From contig JABILA010000026.1 in assembly GCA_018654745.1 (NCBI GenBank), positions 1 through 64,000 on the forward strand: 64,000 nucleotides of DNA, given 5' to 3'. Position 1 is the first letter of the stretch, and each line of letters starts with the position of its first letter. This document shows, one piece after another, positions 39,106 to 49,498 of this stretch. Origin of the DNA: Alphaproteobacteria bacterium (GTDB lineage: Bacteria > Pseudomonadota > Alphaproteobacteria > UBA2966). The notes beneath the pieces were generated by a model. The model was not told the DNA's origin. It saw nothing but the letters and a program-made list of their open reading frames with translations, and searched no databases. The translations under genes and the position numbers were made by a program.

Positions 39106-39927
39106 TTGAGTTTGGATACGAACGCTGAGACCAGCGCTACGCCCGAGGGGCAACCCGTTCTATCGATACAAGGTATATACAAGAGTTTCGGCGGCGTTCA
39201 CGCAGTCGATGGATGCTCTTTCGAAGTCAACAAGGGATCGATAACCGGTTTGATCGGCCCGAACGGGGCCGGGAAAACCACGCTTTTCACCATTGTTACA
39301 GGCTTTATCAAACCTGATTCAGGGTCAGTTCTGCTGCATGGCAAGGATGTCACCGGTGAGGAGCCACACGAGCTGTTTCACAAGGGACTTGTCAGAACCT
39401 TCCAGATTCCCCACGAATTTCACGGGCTAACGACGCTGGAAAACCTGATGGCCGTGCCGGCGGAACAGGATGGTGAAAACCTCTTTAAAACCTGGTTTAT
39501 GCCAGGGGCCGTGGCCAAACGTGAAGCCGAAGTCCGGGCGCTTGCAGAAGATACCCTGAGCTTCCTCGGTCTCGATCGTGTTCGTGATGAACTGGCAGGC
39601 AATCTGTCAGGTGGTCAGAAAAAGTTGCTGGAACTTGGACGCTCAATGATGTCGGGCGCTGAAATCGTTTTGCTGGATGAGCCGGGCGCTGGCGTTAATC
39701 CGACCTTGCTGCTGCAACTCGGTGAAAAGATCCAGCGACTGAACGAGGAGCGTGGCATTACATTCTGTATTGTTGAACACAACATGGACATGATTGCCCG
39801 CCTGTGTGATCCGGTGGTCGTAATGGCCGCTGGCAGTGTCCTGACCCAGGGCAACATGGATGACATCCGTAAAGATCAACGGGTGCTCGAAGCTTATCTG
39901 GGCTCACAAACTGCGGAGGCCAGCTGA
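39106..39927 (+). CDS. livG: Branched-chain amino-acid-type ABC transporter ATPase (LivG)
   Basis: GPNGAGKTTLF; LSGGQKKLLELGRSMM; IVLLDEPGAGVNP. Confidence 0.95.
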   Translation: MSLDTNAETSATPEGQPVLSIQGIYKSFGGVHAVDGCSFEVNKGSITGLIGPNGAGKTTLFTIVTGFIKPDSGSVLLHGKDVTGEEPHELFHKGLVRTFQIPHEFHGLTTLENLMAVPAEQDGENLFKTWFMPGAVAKREAEVRALAEDTLSFLGLDRVRDELAGNLSGGQKKLLELGRSMMSGAEIVLLDEPGAGVNPTLLLQLGEKIQRLNEERGITFCIVEHNMDMIARLCDPVVVMAAGSVLTQGNMDDIRKDQRVLEAYLGSQTAEAS

Positions 39928-40634
39928 TGAGTGTTCTTGAACTGGTCGACGTCACCGCCGGATATGGCGAGGGTGCGGATATCCTGCACAATGTTTCTCT
40001 GAAACTGGACCCGGGTGAAATCGTTTCCATCGTCGGCCCTAACGGGGCTGGCAAATCAACAGCCATGAAAGCCATTTTTGGTTTACTGGTCATGCATGGC
40101 GGCAAGATCACCATGGGTAGCCATGACATCACCGGCATGCCGCCGGAAGAGGTCGTTGGCAAGGGCGTCGGATTTGTGCCCCAGACAGATAATGTCTTTC
40201 CGAACCTGTCTGTGGAAGAGAACCTGGAGATGGGTGCCTTTACCTATGACGGTCCCCTGGAGGGACGTCTTAAAAATGTCTACGAATTGTTTCCGCCGTT
40301 GCTCGAGAAGCGCAATCAGGCGGCAGGGACCTTGTCCGGTGGACAGCGTCAGATGGTGGCCATGGGTCGCGCCCTGATGCTGGAACCCCAGGTGCTGATG
40401 CTGGATGAGCCGACGGCCGGACTGTCGCCCAAATACGCACAGGAAATCTTTGAACTGGTTATCCAGGTCAACGCATCCGGGACACCGGTCTTGATGGTCG
40501 AACAGAATGCCAGACAGGCATTGGCCATATCACATCGCGGTTACGTACTTGTCGACGGCCAGAACCGGCACGAAGGCAGCGGACCCGAGCTTATCGCCGA
40601 CCGTGAGGTCGCCGAAATGTTTCTGGGAGGTTGA
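39927..40634 (+). CDS. livF: Branched-chain amino-acid-type ABC transporter ATPase (LivF)
   Basis: GPNGAGKSTAMKAIFG; LSGGQRQMVAMGRALM; LMLDEPTAGLSP. Confidence 0.95.
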   Translation: MSVLELVDVTAGYGEGADILHNVSLKLDPGEIVSIVGPNGAGKSTAMKAIFGLLVMHGGKITMGSHDITGMPPEEVVGKGVGFVPQTDNVFPNLSVEENLEMGAFTYDGPLEGRLKNVYELFPPLLEKRNQAAGTLSGGQRQMVAMGRALMLEPQVLMLDEPTAGLSPKYAQEIFELVIQVNASGTPVLMVEQNARQALAISHRGYVLVDGQNRHEGSGPELIADREVAEMFLGG

Positions 40635-40652
40635 GCGTGAAAGAGATTCAAC

Positions 40653-41552
40653 ATGGGTGATCTACTGCTTTTTATCAATTTCTATCTGATCCCCGGTATT
40701 GTCCTGGGTTCGATTTACGCGCTGGGTGCTATCGGCGTTTCCATGGTCTTCGGCATTCTCAGGTTTGCCCACTTTGCCCATGGTGACATGATGACCCTGG
40801 GGGCTTTTATTGCATTTTCGGCCATCGGCTGGCTGGGCGTTGGTCCTATATTGGCGCTGCCATTTGCGATGATTGGCACCATTGTTGTGACCCTTGGCAT
40901 CGACAGGGTTTTCTATAAACCGCTGCGAGAGAAATCAACGATCATTGTTGTCATAGCATCCTTTGGTGTGGCCCTGATGTTGCGTTCGTTGATCATGGTC
41001 GTCTGGGGCGTGAACACGGAAACCTATTCCTCCGGTATTTCCATGCCACTGGTTTTCCTCGACAGCTTCCGCATAGCCGAGCGACATATCTGGATGATGG
41101 CAATAACCATCGCTGCCATGCTGGGCATTCACTGGACCTTATCCAAAACCCGGATCGGCAAAGCCATGCGCGCTGTCAGCGATTCGCCTGAACTGTCGCG
41201 CCTTGCCGGTATCTCAACGGAAAAAGTTGTTCAGGCCACCTGGATCATCGGTGCTGGTCTGGCGGCAATTGGCGGTGTTTTTATCGCCTGGGATTCGCAA
41301 ATTCATGCCAACGCCGGCTGGGACTTGATCCTGCCAATTTTCGCCGCCGCAATTCTGGGCGGTATTGGCAAAGCCTATGGTGCCATGGCAGGTGGCATGG
41401 TCATCGGTATCGCTGAAGAAGTTTCGTCCTATCCCTGGCTCGGGGATGGCCCGTTGCTCTCGCCTGGTTATAAGACCGGCATCGCCTTTGCGATCATGGT
41501 CATCATGTTGATCTGGCGACCCAGTGGTCTCTTCCGCGGGAGGGTCTATTAA
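40653..41552 (+). CDS. livH: Branched-chain amino-acid-type ABC permease (LivH)
   Basis: GSIYALGAIGVSMVFGILRFAHFAHGDMMTLGA. Confidence 0.95.
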   Translation: MGDLLLFINFYLIPGIVLGSIYALGAIGVSMVFGILRFAHFAHGDMMTLGAFIAFSAIGWLGVGPILALPFAMIGTIVVTLGIDRVFYKPLREKSTIIVVIASFGVALMLRSLIMVVWGVNTETYSSGISMPLVFLDSFRIAERHIWMMAITIAAMLGIHWTLSKTRIGKAMRAVSDSPELSRLAGISTEKVVQATWIIGAGLAAIGGVFIAWDSQIHANAGWDLILPIFAAAILGGIGKAYGAMAGGMVIGIAEEVSSYPWLGDGPLLSPGYKTGIAFAIMVIMLIWRPSGLFRGRVY

Positions 41553-42517
41553 TGTCAGACCAGATGATCGGCTACTCAAGCTATTTAATTACCTTGCTGA
41601 CGATGGTCGCGATTTATGGCGTCATGGGCCTGGGGCTGAACCTCAACTGGGGTGTTACCGGTCTGTTCAATGTCGGTATCGCAGGCTTCTTTGCCATTGG
41701 TGCCTACACCGCAGCCATTCTGACCACGGAAGAAACCGGCAAGCATATTGGCGGTTTCGACATGCCATTCTGGGTCGGGGCCATCGCGGCAATGATTACG
41801 TCGGCGATCCTCGCCTGGTTTGTCGGCAAGATTTGTATCAGGTTACGCAGTGACTATCTGGCTATCGCCACTATCGGTATTGCCGAAATCCTGCGTCTGA
41901 TTCTGAAAAATGAAATGTGGGCCACCAATGGCGCCCGGGGTATCTCGAACATTCCCAAGCCCTTCGAAAGCCTCGGCGGCCTCGCCGGACCTCTGGCTTT
42001 CCTGGCGCTGGTCGTGGGCATTCTGATTGTCGTTTATGTCTTGTTGGAGAAGGGGCAGCATTCACCCTGGGGCCGGATCATGCGCGCCATTCGGGACAAT
42101 GAACTTGCTGCCAGGGCTTCGGGTAAAAACGTCGAACGCCTGCGCCTTGAAGCCTTTATTATTGGCTCATCCATCATGGGTCTGGGCGGTGCGCTCAGTG
42201 CCCACTATTTCAAGTTCATCGGCCTTGAAGCTACCGAGCCTTTGCTCACCACATTCCTGATCTGGGTGATGATGATTGTCGGCGGCAGCGGCAATAATCG
42301 CGGTGTCCTGTTGGGTGCCTTGATCATTTGGTCGCTCTGGTCCATGTCCGAAATGGTCATCCAGGCCTTCAGCCTGACCGGTGAATTTGCTGTCCGCGTT
42401 CCTTACATGCGCATGTTCATCATCGGCCTGGTCCTCAACATCGTCTTGCAGAAATACGGCCAGGGCATCCTCCCCGAACGCCACCCCGGCGGCAAAGACG
42501 CCCAGCCGAAACGGTAG
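41552..42517 (+). CDS. livM: Branched-chain amino-acid-type ABC permease (LivM)
   Basis: MGLGLNLNWGVTGLFNVGIAGFFAIGAYTAAI; position. Confidence 0.94.
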   Translation: MSDQMIGYSSYLITLLTMVAIYGVMGLGLNLNWGVTGLFNVGIAGFFAIGAYTAAILTTEETGKHIGGFDMPFWVGAIAAMITSAILAWFVGKICIRLRSDYLAIATIGIAEILRLILKNEMWATNGARGISNIPKPFESLGGLAGPLAFLALVVGILIVVYVLLEKGQHSPWGRIMRAIRDNELAARASGKNVERLRLEAFIIGSSIMGLGGALSAHYFKFIGLEATEPLLTTFLIWVMMIVGGSGNNRGVLLGALIIWSLWSMSEMVIQAFSLTGEFAVRVPYMRMFIIGLVLNIVLQKYGQGILPERHPGGKDAQPKR

Positions 42518-42657
42518 AGGTTGCAGCTTTTCTATATTGCATAATCACATAGCCGTGCTCGTGCTTGACACGGCTATCCACGTCTTGGGCATTTAGGACT
42601 GAATGGATTAACTGTATACAGCCTTAGTCTTTCTCAGAGAGAATAATAGGTCAGAAC

Positions 42658-43551
42658 ATGATAATCGAAGGCTACGGATTAACATTGACCTCGCTGCCAA
42701 ATATTTCAGAATCGGTTCCGGGAGCCAACCTCAAGCAGCATGACTTGCTTCTTGAACTGATAGCATTTGCCGAGTCGATATTTCCTGAATTAAATGTCGA
42801 AGGGCAAGAAACCCTTGAAGAACAACAGAAGTTGCTTGCTTTAGTTACGTTGGTCAGGTTGCAGGAAGTTGTCCAAGCGATAGCAATTCTTGCTGCGCAC
42901 GGTGCCCGAGAAGAACTAAAGTCAAATTTCCGTATTTTCCTGGATGCGTATTGGGTACATGCTAATATCTGCAATGATGTTGAATTTATAGGTCCTTATC
43001 TTCGCACCGACGACAAAGCCCGCTTAAAACTTCTTAATTCAGCTAAACAACACAGTGGTCCCGTGTTTCACAAAGTGAACGAACTTGCTACCCCCGAACT
43101 AAAAGGTGAATTGGAGCAACGAATAAAGGATGAAGGAATTCTGGAATTCCAATCTCAACGAAATGCGCAAAATGTTGGTTGTGGGGAAATATACAACTCA
43201 ATGTTCAGACTTTGGAGCGCCTCTGTCCACACCACACCTAGATGTTTAGAGAATTATATCCAAATAGATGACGACGGAAAACCAACTTCAATTACCCACC
43301 GACCAGACCCTAAAGCGACTAATCAACTGGTCTACGATGCAATCCACTTTTTCATAAAGTCGCTCAGTGGGACGGGCGAAGTTTTTGATTTAGGCTTGGC
43401 GGTCAAGTTGGACGATTTTGAAAACCGACTAGAGGCAGTCCAGAAAGATGTTAACTTAAGTCAAGATAGAGCTTCCATCGTTACTCATATTCTTGACACC
43501 ATATTTGGCCTATTTGGATATCAACTCGCCAAACTTCCAAAACATCGGTAA
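42658..43551 (+). CDS. DUF5677-like hypothetical protein
   Basis: Overall pattern (LLALVTLVRLQEVVQAIAILAAHGAREELKSNFRIFLDAYWVHANICND; YNSMFRLWSASVHTTPRCLENYI) resembles DUF5677; AT-rich relative to flanks by eye. Confidence 0.6.
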   Translation: MIIEGYGLTLTSLPNISESVPGANLKQHDLLLELIAFAESIFPELNVEGQETLEEQQKLLALVTLVRLQEVVQAIAILAAHGAREELKSNFRIFLDAYWVHANICNDVEFIGPYLRTDDKARLKLLNSAKQHSGPVFHKVNELATPELKGELEQRIKDEGILEFQSQRNAQNVGCGEIYNSMFRLWSASVHTTPRCLENYIQIDDDGKPTSITHRPDPKATNQLVYDAIHFFIKSLSGTGEVFDLGLAVKLDDFENRLEAVQKDVNLSQDRASIVTHILDTIFGLFGYQLAKLPKHR

Positions 43552-43574
43552 AACGAGCACCTTCCATAAAGTGA

Positions 43575-44384
43575 TCAGGGCCAACGTCGGTTGATCTCAT
43601 CGAGCAAGTTTTCGAAAATGCTTTCCGGTCCGTGGCCAATAATTTTCCGGTTCGGCAGGTCTGTTTCCCAAAACGCGACACCGATGAGCTTGTTTTGCCT
43701 GTGAGAATAGCACCCATTCTCCTGCTTCTTCACAAGGACGCGCCATATCCCACCACCGCTGGTCCCTCCATACGAGGCAGGAAGTTTGAAATTTGGTCCT
43801 GGATTTGGTTGAAACGTAACGATGTCGAAGCCATTCAACGTTACAGTTGAAATTACATTTCCTACGTTCATGAGTCCGCTTATTTCTTGGACTGCTTTTT
43901 TATCTTCTATCCGTAAGGGGGGAGTTAGATCCTGTATCGCGCCTGATACGGCTTCGAAGCACTCTTCGTCTACGGGGACAGAGGTAAATGCTCTTGTCTT
44001 TCCAATATCCAAATCGACAAAGGTTCCCAAGGAAGCTAAATTTTCTGCATGCTGATCAGGCAATGGAATAAAAGCTAAATCTGGCCCGTCAGCTGACTTC
44101 GGTGTGGCGCTGAATATTATTGAGTCTGACACGAATTCAGGCACATCTATTTTGAACTGCTGCCTCGTTGTCGAGACTACTGGGTATAAGAGTATCCCAA
44201 TTTCATTTTGTGTCGCTACCGCCTCAAAGACATGACCGCAGGTCAATATTCCTCTCAAATTTCGACATTTGACTAGAGTTCCAGATCCAAATAGCACCGG
44301 CGCAGCAGGGTTTGCTATTTTCAAAAAGGAAATTGTACTTGGAGCGATATTCGCATCCATTATTGGCCCAAAATCAAAACTCAT
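43575..44384 (-). CDS. Trypsin-like serine protease-fold protein
   Basis: GSGTLV...GILTCGHVFEA (His), GPDLAFIPL (Asp), YGGTSGGGIW (Ser); ATG at 44384 has AGAGGA Shine-Dalgarno; longer TTG start at 44402 possible. Confidence 0.75.
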   Translation of the reverse strand: MSFDFGPIMDANIAPSTISFLKIANPAAPVLFGSGTLVKCRNLRGILTCGHVFEAVATQNEIGILLYPVVSTTRQQFKIDVPEFVSDSIIFSATPKSADGPDLAFIPLPDQHAENLASLGTFVDLDIGKTRAFTSVPVDEECFEAVSGAIQDLTPPLRIEDKKAVQEISGLMNVGNVISTVTLNGFDIVTFQPNPGPNFKLPASYGGTSGGGIWRVLVKKQENGCYSHRQNKLIGVAFWETDLPNRKIIGHGPESIFENLLDEINRRWP

Positions 44385-44398
44385 ATTAAATTCCTCTA

Positions 44399-45307
44399 TC
44401 AAGTTTCACTGAATACCAAACCATATTGGGAAGGGTCTGTTGAAGCTTGAAGCTGAGTAGCGTGTGAAAACTTGGCAGCCAAGATTTCTTGAATCTCTGC
44501 TTTGGCGTCACTGGAAATTCGACATCCAAAAATAATTCCGGAAACTTCTTCAGGGAAGATTTTGTAGTCCACATACCCTTGATAAACTAATTCTGGATTA
44601 CGGAATTTCGATATCATTCGCCATTCTTTCTCATACTCCCAAGCAGTAGATTTGGTGGCTGCGAGTCTGTGAAAATGATGAATTGTTCCAAGTGGTTTTT
44701 CAGCAAACAAGTCCTCAATCAACTCATCCAAAGTTGCCCAGGCAGGCATATCAGGTTGATATTGTACAGGTGTCGCCGCGCAGAAAGCAGTATCCAATTC
44801 CGGAAGACAACGAAACTTTATGACTGCCCCAGTATGTGAGGCTGCATAGTGAGACCACATCAACAAATCATCGTATTTTTCCGACATACAAAAAATGCAC
44901 AAGCCAAAAAGGGAATCGCGAACAAATTGATTCTTGGATTCCAAGTTTCCTTGCACCTTTTGATATCCTTCTATTGCTGAAGGCCTAACGATTTCGTCAA
45001 TATATTCGTTGATCTGCGCAGGGTCGCCTTTCCCCATAACATCCAAGAGATAATTGAATGCAGCTACAGTCGTAGAATCGGCGACGACCTCTTGTTTCCT
45101 ACCGTCCTTAAAGTGAGTCCGCATTTTCTTGACCACTGCGTCTACGTATTTTTCTTCAGTGAATGGAAACTGCAGATCGAACTGAACATCAAAAGGATCA
45201 TTAAACAGGCGCGGTGAAGACCAGCGTACTTTCTCTGTGGTCAGTATAGCTTTGGCCGTTTCTGCTGATACATATTTATAAAAGTATTCTCTGTCGTGAG
45301 TTATCAT
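44399..45307 (-). CDS. DUF2971-family protein
   Basis: YFYKYVSAETAKAILTTEKVRWSSPRLFNDPFDVQFDLQF; DDLLMWSHYAASHTGAVIKF; WEYEKEWRMI. Confidence 0.88.
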   Translation of the reverse strand: MITHDREYFYKYVSAETAKAILTTEKVRWSSPRLFNDPFDVQFDLQFPFTEEKYVDAVVKKMRTHFKDGRKQEVVADSTTVAAFNYLLDVMGKGDPAQINEYIDEIVRPSAIEGYQKVQGNLESKNQFVRDSLFGLCIFCMSEKYDDLLMWSHYAASHTGAVIKFRCLPELDTAFCAATPVQYQPDMPAWATLDELIEDLFAEKPLGTIHHFHRLAATKSTAWEYEKEWRMISKFRNPELVYQGYVDYKIFPEEVSGIIFGCRISSDAKAEIQEILAAKFSHATQLQASTDPSQYGLVFSET

Positions 45308-45595
45308 CGCTTCCTCGGTCTACTTGACGGAATTCAGGTACAGATTACTTTTGATTTGGTTTCCCCCGTGGATAATCTCTCTGGCCGCCAGTTGTTCCTG
45401 CGGGTTAGTTTTGTGGCAAATGGGAAATATGATGACCTGCATTCTTCGTGCCAGCCACCATTATTCCGAGGCGAGTCGAAAGAATTTGGTAGTCGTAAAT
45501 ACGACACTCACCGTTTCAGGAGTCGCCAGATTTGCAAAATAGACTTCCGCCAAAACTGGAGCCAGGCACGAAGAATACCAGGCACCGTTTTTTGG

Positions 45596-46060
45596 CTATT
45601 CGTACAGCACAGCCATGGTTTCGGCGATCAGGGCAGGGCGTTCCTGGCCGTCGATTTCGACGCTGACTTCGGCGATGACCTGGTGGCCGCCGCTTTTGTG
45701 TTCTTCGACAGATTTCAAAGTCAGGTGGCCGCGGACTTTTGATCCGGCGGGGACCATGTTCAGAAAGCGCAATTTGTTGCCGCCGTAATTCACGGCATGG
45801 ACAACGCTTTCGACCTGATAGATTTCATAATTCATCATCGGGATCAGTGACAAGGTCAGATAGCCGTGGGCGATTGTGCTTTTTATAGGCAGTTCCTTTT
45901 GCGCCCGTTCGACATCGACATGAATCCACTGATGGTCACCGGTCGCATCGGCAAATTTGTTGATGCGGTCCTGGTCGATGGTCGTCCAGGTGCTTGTGCC
46001 CAGCACACTGCCGACAGATTTTTTCATCTCTGCAATTGTCGCAAAATTATTGATCGCCAT
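45596..46060 (-). CDS. MaoC-family dehydratase
   Basis: WTTIDQDRINKFADATGDHQWIHVDVERAQ; STIAHGYLTLSLIP; start MAINNF chosen. Confidence 0.92.
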   Translation of the reverse strand: MAINNFATIAEMKKSVGSVLGTSTWTTIDQDRINKFADATGDHQWIHVDVERAQKELPIKSTIAHGYLTLSLIPMMNYEIYQVESVVHAVNYGGNKLRFLNMVPAGSKVRGHLTLKSVEEHKSGGHQVIAEVSVEIDGQERPALIAETMAVLYE

Positions 46061-46097
46061 TGGAAATTTTCTCCGGGGTTGGATTGGAAATAATTGA

Positions 46098-47303
46098 TTA
46101 GCCTGCCGTGTCGAGGTTGCCGCCATAAAGCCAGGCAAGACCGGCATGAGGGTCGGCGTCGGCCGGGGCCGCGCCGCCAAAAACCATGTTGCGCAATTCG
46201 CGCACGGGACCAGCGGCGTGATAGATGTCGCCGAGGAAACGTGCTGTCATTTGCACTCGCGCTGTCCGCAAGTAGCGGGCTTTTTGATAGCCCTGAAAAG
46301 CCGCGGCAAAGTCACCATCGAACTTCTCCACCATGTCGGCCAGGCAGACAGCATCCTCTGATGCCATGCAGGCACCTTGCGCAAAATATTGCAGCATGGG
46401 GTGGGCCGCATCGCCCAGCAAGGTTACGCGACCATCACTCCAGTCTTCTATTGGCTCGCGATCACACAGAACCCACATGCGCCAGTCATTCACTTTTTTC
46501 AGCATGCTCATGGGACGATCATCGACGCCTTCGAAACAACGCATCATTTCGTCCTTGGCACCAACAGCGTTCCAGCCTTCTTCATAACGGTCACTGTGAA
46601 AGACCGCGACCAGATTAAACAGCTCCCAGTTTCGCAATGGATAATGCACGAGGTGATTACGTGGTCCTGCCCACAGGGTTGCAGCATTCCATTTCACTTC
46701 TTCCGGCACTTCCGCCAGAGGCAAGACCGCGCGATAGGCAATGTGTCCGGAGACGCGGGGCTTTTCGCCGCCGTGCATCTGACCGCGAATGGAGGACCAC
46801 AGGCCGTCTGCACCAATGGCAGCGCAGCCCTTGATTTCACTCCCGTCGCTTGTTGTCAGGGTGATCTCGTCTCCGGCTTGCGCATATTTTTCGACACTGG
46901 TATCTGTCGTCAGCTTGATAAGGTCAGTCGCATCACAGGCGGATAACAATGCTTGGTGCAAGTCGGCCCGGTGGATGACAGCGTAAGGATCCTTGAAGCG
47001 TTCACGGATTGTGTCACCAAGGGGAATTTTTTTGATGGGCGTGCCTGAGACGCTGTCCATCATGATCAGGTCGTCAACGAACACGGCCTTGTCGCAGACA
47101 GCATCATAAATACCAAGTTCGCGGAAGGCTCTGAAAACGTTCGGGCCCAGCTGGATACCCGCACCGATTTCGGCAAATTCTGACGACTGTTCCAGGACAT
47201 GGCTGGCGACACCCTTTTTGGACAAGGCAACGGCAGCCGCCAGACCGCCGATACCGCCACCAACAATCAGAACCGGCGTGTTCAGGTTTTTTATGGCTGT
47301 CAT
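46098..47303 (-). CDS. FAD-dependent aromatic hydroxylase (3-hydroxybenzoate 6-/salicylate hydroxylase-like)
   Basis: LIVGGGIGGLAAAVALSKKG; RADLHQALL; GRVTLLGDAAHPMLQYFAQGACMASEDA. Confidence 0.9.
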   Translation of the reverse strand: MTAIKNLNTPVLIVGGGIGGLAAAVALSKKGVASHVLEQSSEFAEIGAGIQLGPNVFRAFRELGIYDAVCDKAVFVDDLIMMDSVSGTPIKKIPLGDTIRERFKDPYAVIHRADLHQALLSACDATDLIKLTTDTSVEKYAQAGDEITLTTSDGSEIKGCAAIGADGLWSSIRGQMHGGEKPRVSGHIAYRAVLPLAEVPEEVKWNAATLWAGPRNHLVHYPLRNWELFNLVAVFHSDRYEEGWNAVGAKDEMMRCFEGVDDRPMSMLKKVNDWRMWVLCDREPIEDWSDGRVTLLGDAAHPMLQYFAQGACMASEDAVCLADMVEKFDGDFAAAFQGYQKARYLRTARVQMTARFLGDIYHAAGPVRELRNMVFGGAAPADADPHAGLAWLYGGNLDTAG

Positions 47304-47385
47304 GATCTTCCTCAGTGCGGGTGAGATGATCTGCAATGGTCGACCCGGAAACAAACAAGGTCAAGACAGGTCGTGATAATCAGGC

Positions 47386-47419
47386 AAAAAAAACCTCCCG
47401 CCGCCGAAGCGGGGGAGGT
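47386..47419 (-). terminator. Terminator for livK-like gene
   Basis: On minus strand ACCTCCCCCGCTTCGGCGGCGGGAGGT followed by T run. Confidence 0.75.
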
Positions 47420-47454
47420 CATTTCAGCTCGAAAGCTTAAGCTTGATCGAAGGC

Positions 47455-48669
47455 TTATTTGATGTCCAGCGGATCGCTGTCGACCAGCATGTTGCCTTGA
47501 ACCTGGTATTCAGCAAACACGCCGGCGACTTCACCTTTGGCGTCAAATTCATGACTACCGGAAGCACCTTCGTAGTTGATGTCCTTGCCAGCCTTGATAG
47601 CTGCCACGGCTTTGGCCCACTCGCCTGGTCCAACGATCATGCCAGGAGCGTTTGCTACCTTGCGCAAGTTGTCGCGGATTGCGGTACGGTCCGAAGAGCC
47701 AGCCATTTGAGCTGCCAGAGCCACCAGCATTACTGCGTCATAACCCTGTGCGGTGAACGGTGAGCCAAACTTGAACTTCTTGCCGTCGCCATACATGGCC
47801 TTGAAGTTATCCAGCTGCGGGGAAGGCTTTGCTGCTGGCAATGTGCCCCAGAATTTACCTTTCAGGTTCTTGCCGCCAATGCCTTCAACCAATTTGTCGG
47901 TACGCATGCCGTCTGCACCGATGAAGGTGTCGAACATGCCACCTTCAAGAGACTGACGGATCATGGTCATGCCACTGCCTTCGCCCATGGCGATAATGAC
48001 AAGTTTGCTTGAACCACCGGAAGCCAGTGAAGCCAGTTCGGAACGATAGGACTGCTTCTTTTCCTCGTGGACCTGGTCAGCGGTAATGACGCCGCCCATG
48101 GCTTTGTAGGTAGACCGGAATGTACCGGCGAGACCAACACCATAATCGTTATTGATGTATGTCAGCGCGACTTTCTTGATGCCCTTGCTGAGAACCAGCT
48201 TGGCGAGAACGCCGCCCTGGAATGCATCAGAAGGTGCTGTACGATAAAGATAGTCATTATCTTTCAGGTCGGTGATTTCAGGCGAAGTTGATGCCGGAGA
48301 AATCATCACAACACCGGCCGGAACAGCAACGTTACTGGCAGCCGGGATGGTGGCACCTGAGCACAGGGCACCGGCAATGCCGACAACTTGTTCGATGTTG
48401 ACCAGTTTGTTGGCCGCGTCTACAGCTGTCTGTGAGTTACAGCCGGTATCGCCAAAGACGATGACGGCCTTGTCGCCATTAATGCCGCCGCCTGCGTTGA
48501 TTTCGTCAATCGCGGCTTGCTCGGCAAGATTGATTTCTTTTACCAGACTCACGATTGGGCCAGTAATGGCACCCAGCGAGCCAATTTTCACATCAGCTGT
48601 GGCCGGTGCGGCTGCCAGCATTGCTACAGCAACGCCCGCGAGTGCGGCACGGGTTGAAATGGTCTTCAT
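47455..48669 (-). CDS. livK: Branched-chain amino-acid-type ABC substrate-binding protein
   Basis: Signal peptide; KIGSLGAITGPIVSLVKEINLAEQAAIDEINAGGGINGDKAVIVFGDTGC. Confidence 0.94.
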   Translation of the reverse strand: MKTISTRAALAGVAVAMLAAAPATADVKIGSLGAITGPIVSLVKEINLAEQAAIDEINAGGGINGDKAVIVFGDTGCNSQTAVDAANKLVNIEQVVGIAGALCSGATIPAASNVAVPAGVVMISPASTSPEITDLKDNDYLYRTAPSDAFQGGVLAKLVLSKGIKKVALTYINNDYGVGLAGTFRSTYKAMGGVITADQVHEEKKQSYRSELASLASGGSSKLVIIAMGEGSGMTMIRQSLEGGMFDTFIGADGMRTDKLVEGIGGKNLKGKFWGTLPAAKPSPQLDNFKAMYGDGKKFKFGSPFTAQGYDAVMLVALAAQMAGSSDRTAIRDNLRKVANAPGMIVGPGEWAKAVAAIKAGKDINYEGASGSHEFDAKGEVAGVFAEYQVQGNMLVDSDPLDIK

Positions 48670-49026
48670 TTAAGATCTCCCTGTTTTTTAAACGTCTGGC
48701 CGGGCAAGGTTCCCCTGCATTACCGACCGTTTCAAATCTCACCCCTGCAATCAGCAAGGCTACTGACCAAAATCCAGTATATGAAAGTCCTGCGCATCCC
48801 TTAAATCAGCAGGGACATATTCGCGTAAGATACTGGACCGGCCCGTTAATCCGAGTGTAGCCGCATTTTATCGAGCCAGGCAACACGCTTCATACCCCTG
48901 GTGTTACTCTTGAAACACTATAGCGCCTCAAAATTGTCGACAAGATGACAAACCTTCTCTGGTGTGATACTGGCGCGTGGCCCCGACATATGGTAATCAG
49001 GGGGCCAATCTGGAGATTTTAGACCG

Positions 49027-49467
49027 ATGTCTCGCGAAATCGTTGCCATTGCAGCTGATCATGGCGGCTATGAAATGAAAGAGTTGTTGAAAGCTGACCT
49101 CGATGGGTTGGGCTTTGATGTGCTTGATCTGGGCACAAACAATGCTGATTCCGTGGATTATCCAGACTTCGGTCATGCAATCGGCGAGGCCATCGCAAAT
49201 AGCCAGGCCCGTTACGGTGTTGCCATTTGTGGATCGGGTATCGGCATTTCCATTGCCGCAAACCGTCACGCCAACGTCCGCGCAGCGCTTTGCCATGATG
49301 GATTGACCGCAAAACTTTCGCGCCAGCATAACAACGCCAATGTATTGGCCCTTGGCGCCAGAATTATCGGCATCGAGACGGCGCGAGACGCCGTTTCTGC
49401 CTTTTTCACAACCGATTTTGAAGGCGGGCGACACGAACGCCGGGTCGACAAGATCGAACTCACCTGA
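49027..49467 (+). CDS. rpiB: Ribose-5-phosphate isomerase B
   Basis: [34 protein letters not shown]. Confidence 0.96.
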   Translation: MSREIVAIAADHGGYEMKELLKADLDGLGFDVLDLGTNNADSVDYPDFGHAIGEAIANSQARYGVAICGSGIGISIAANRHANVRAALCHDGLTAKLSRQHNNANVLALGARIIGIETARDAVSAFFTTDFEGGRHERRVDKIELT

Positions 49468-49498
49468 TCCCGACATATTTGACGCAGGAAACCAACAC

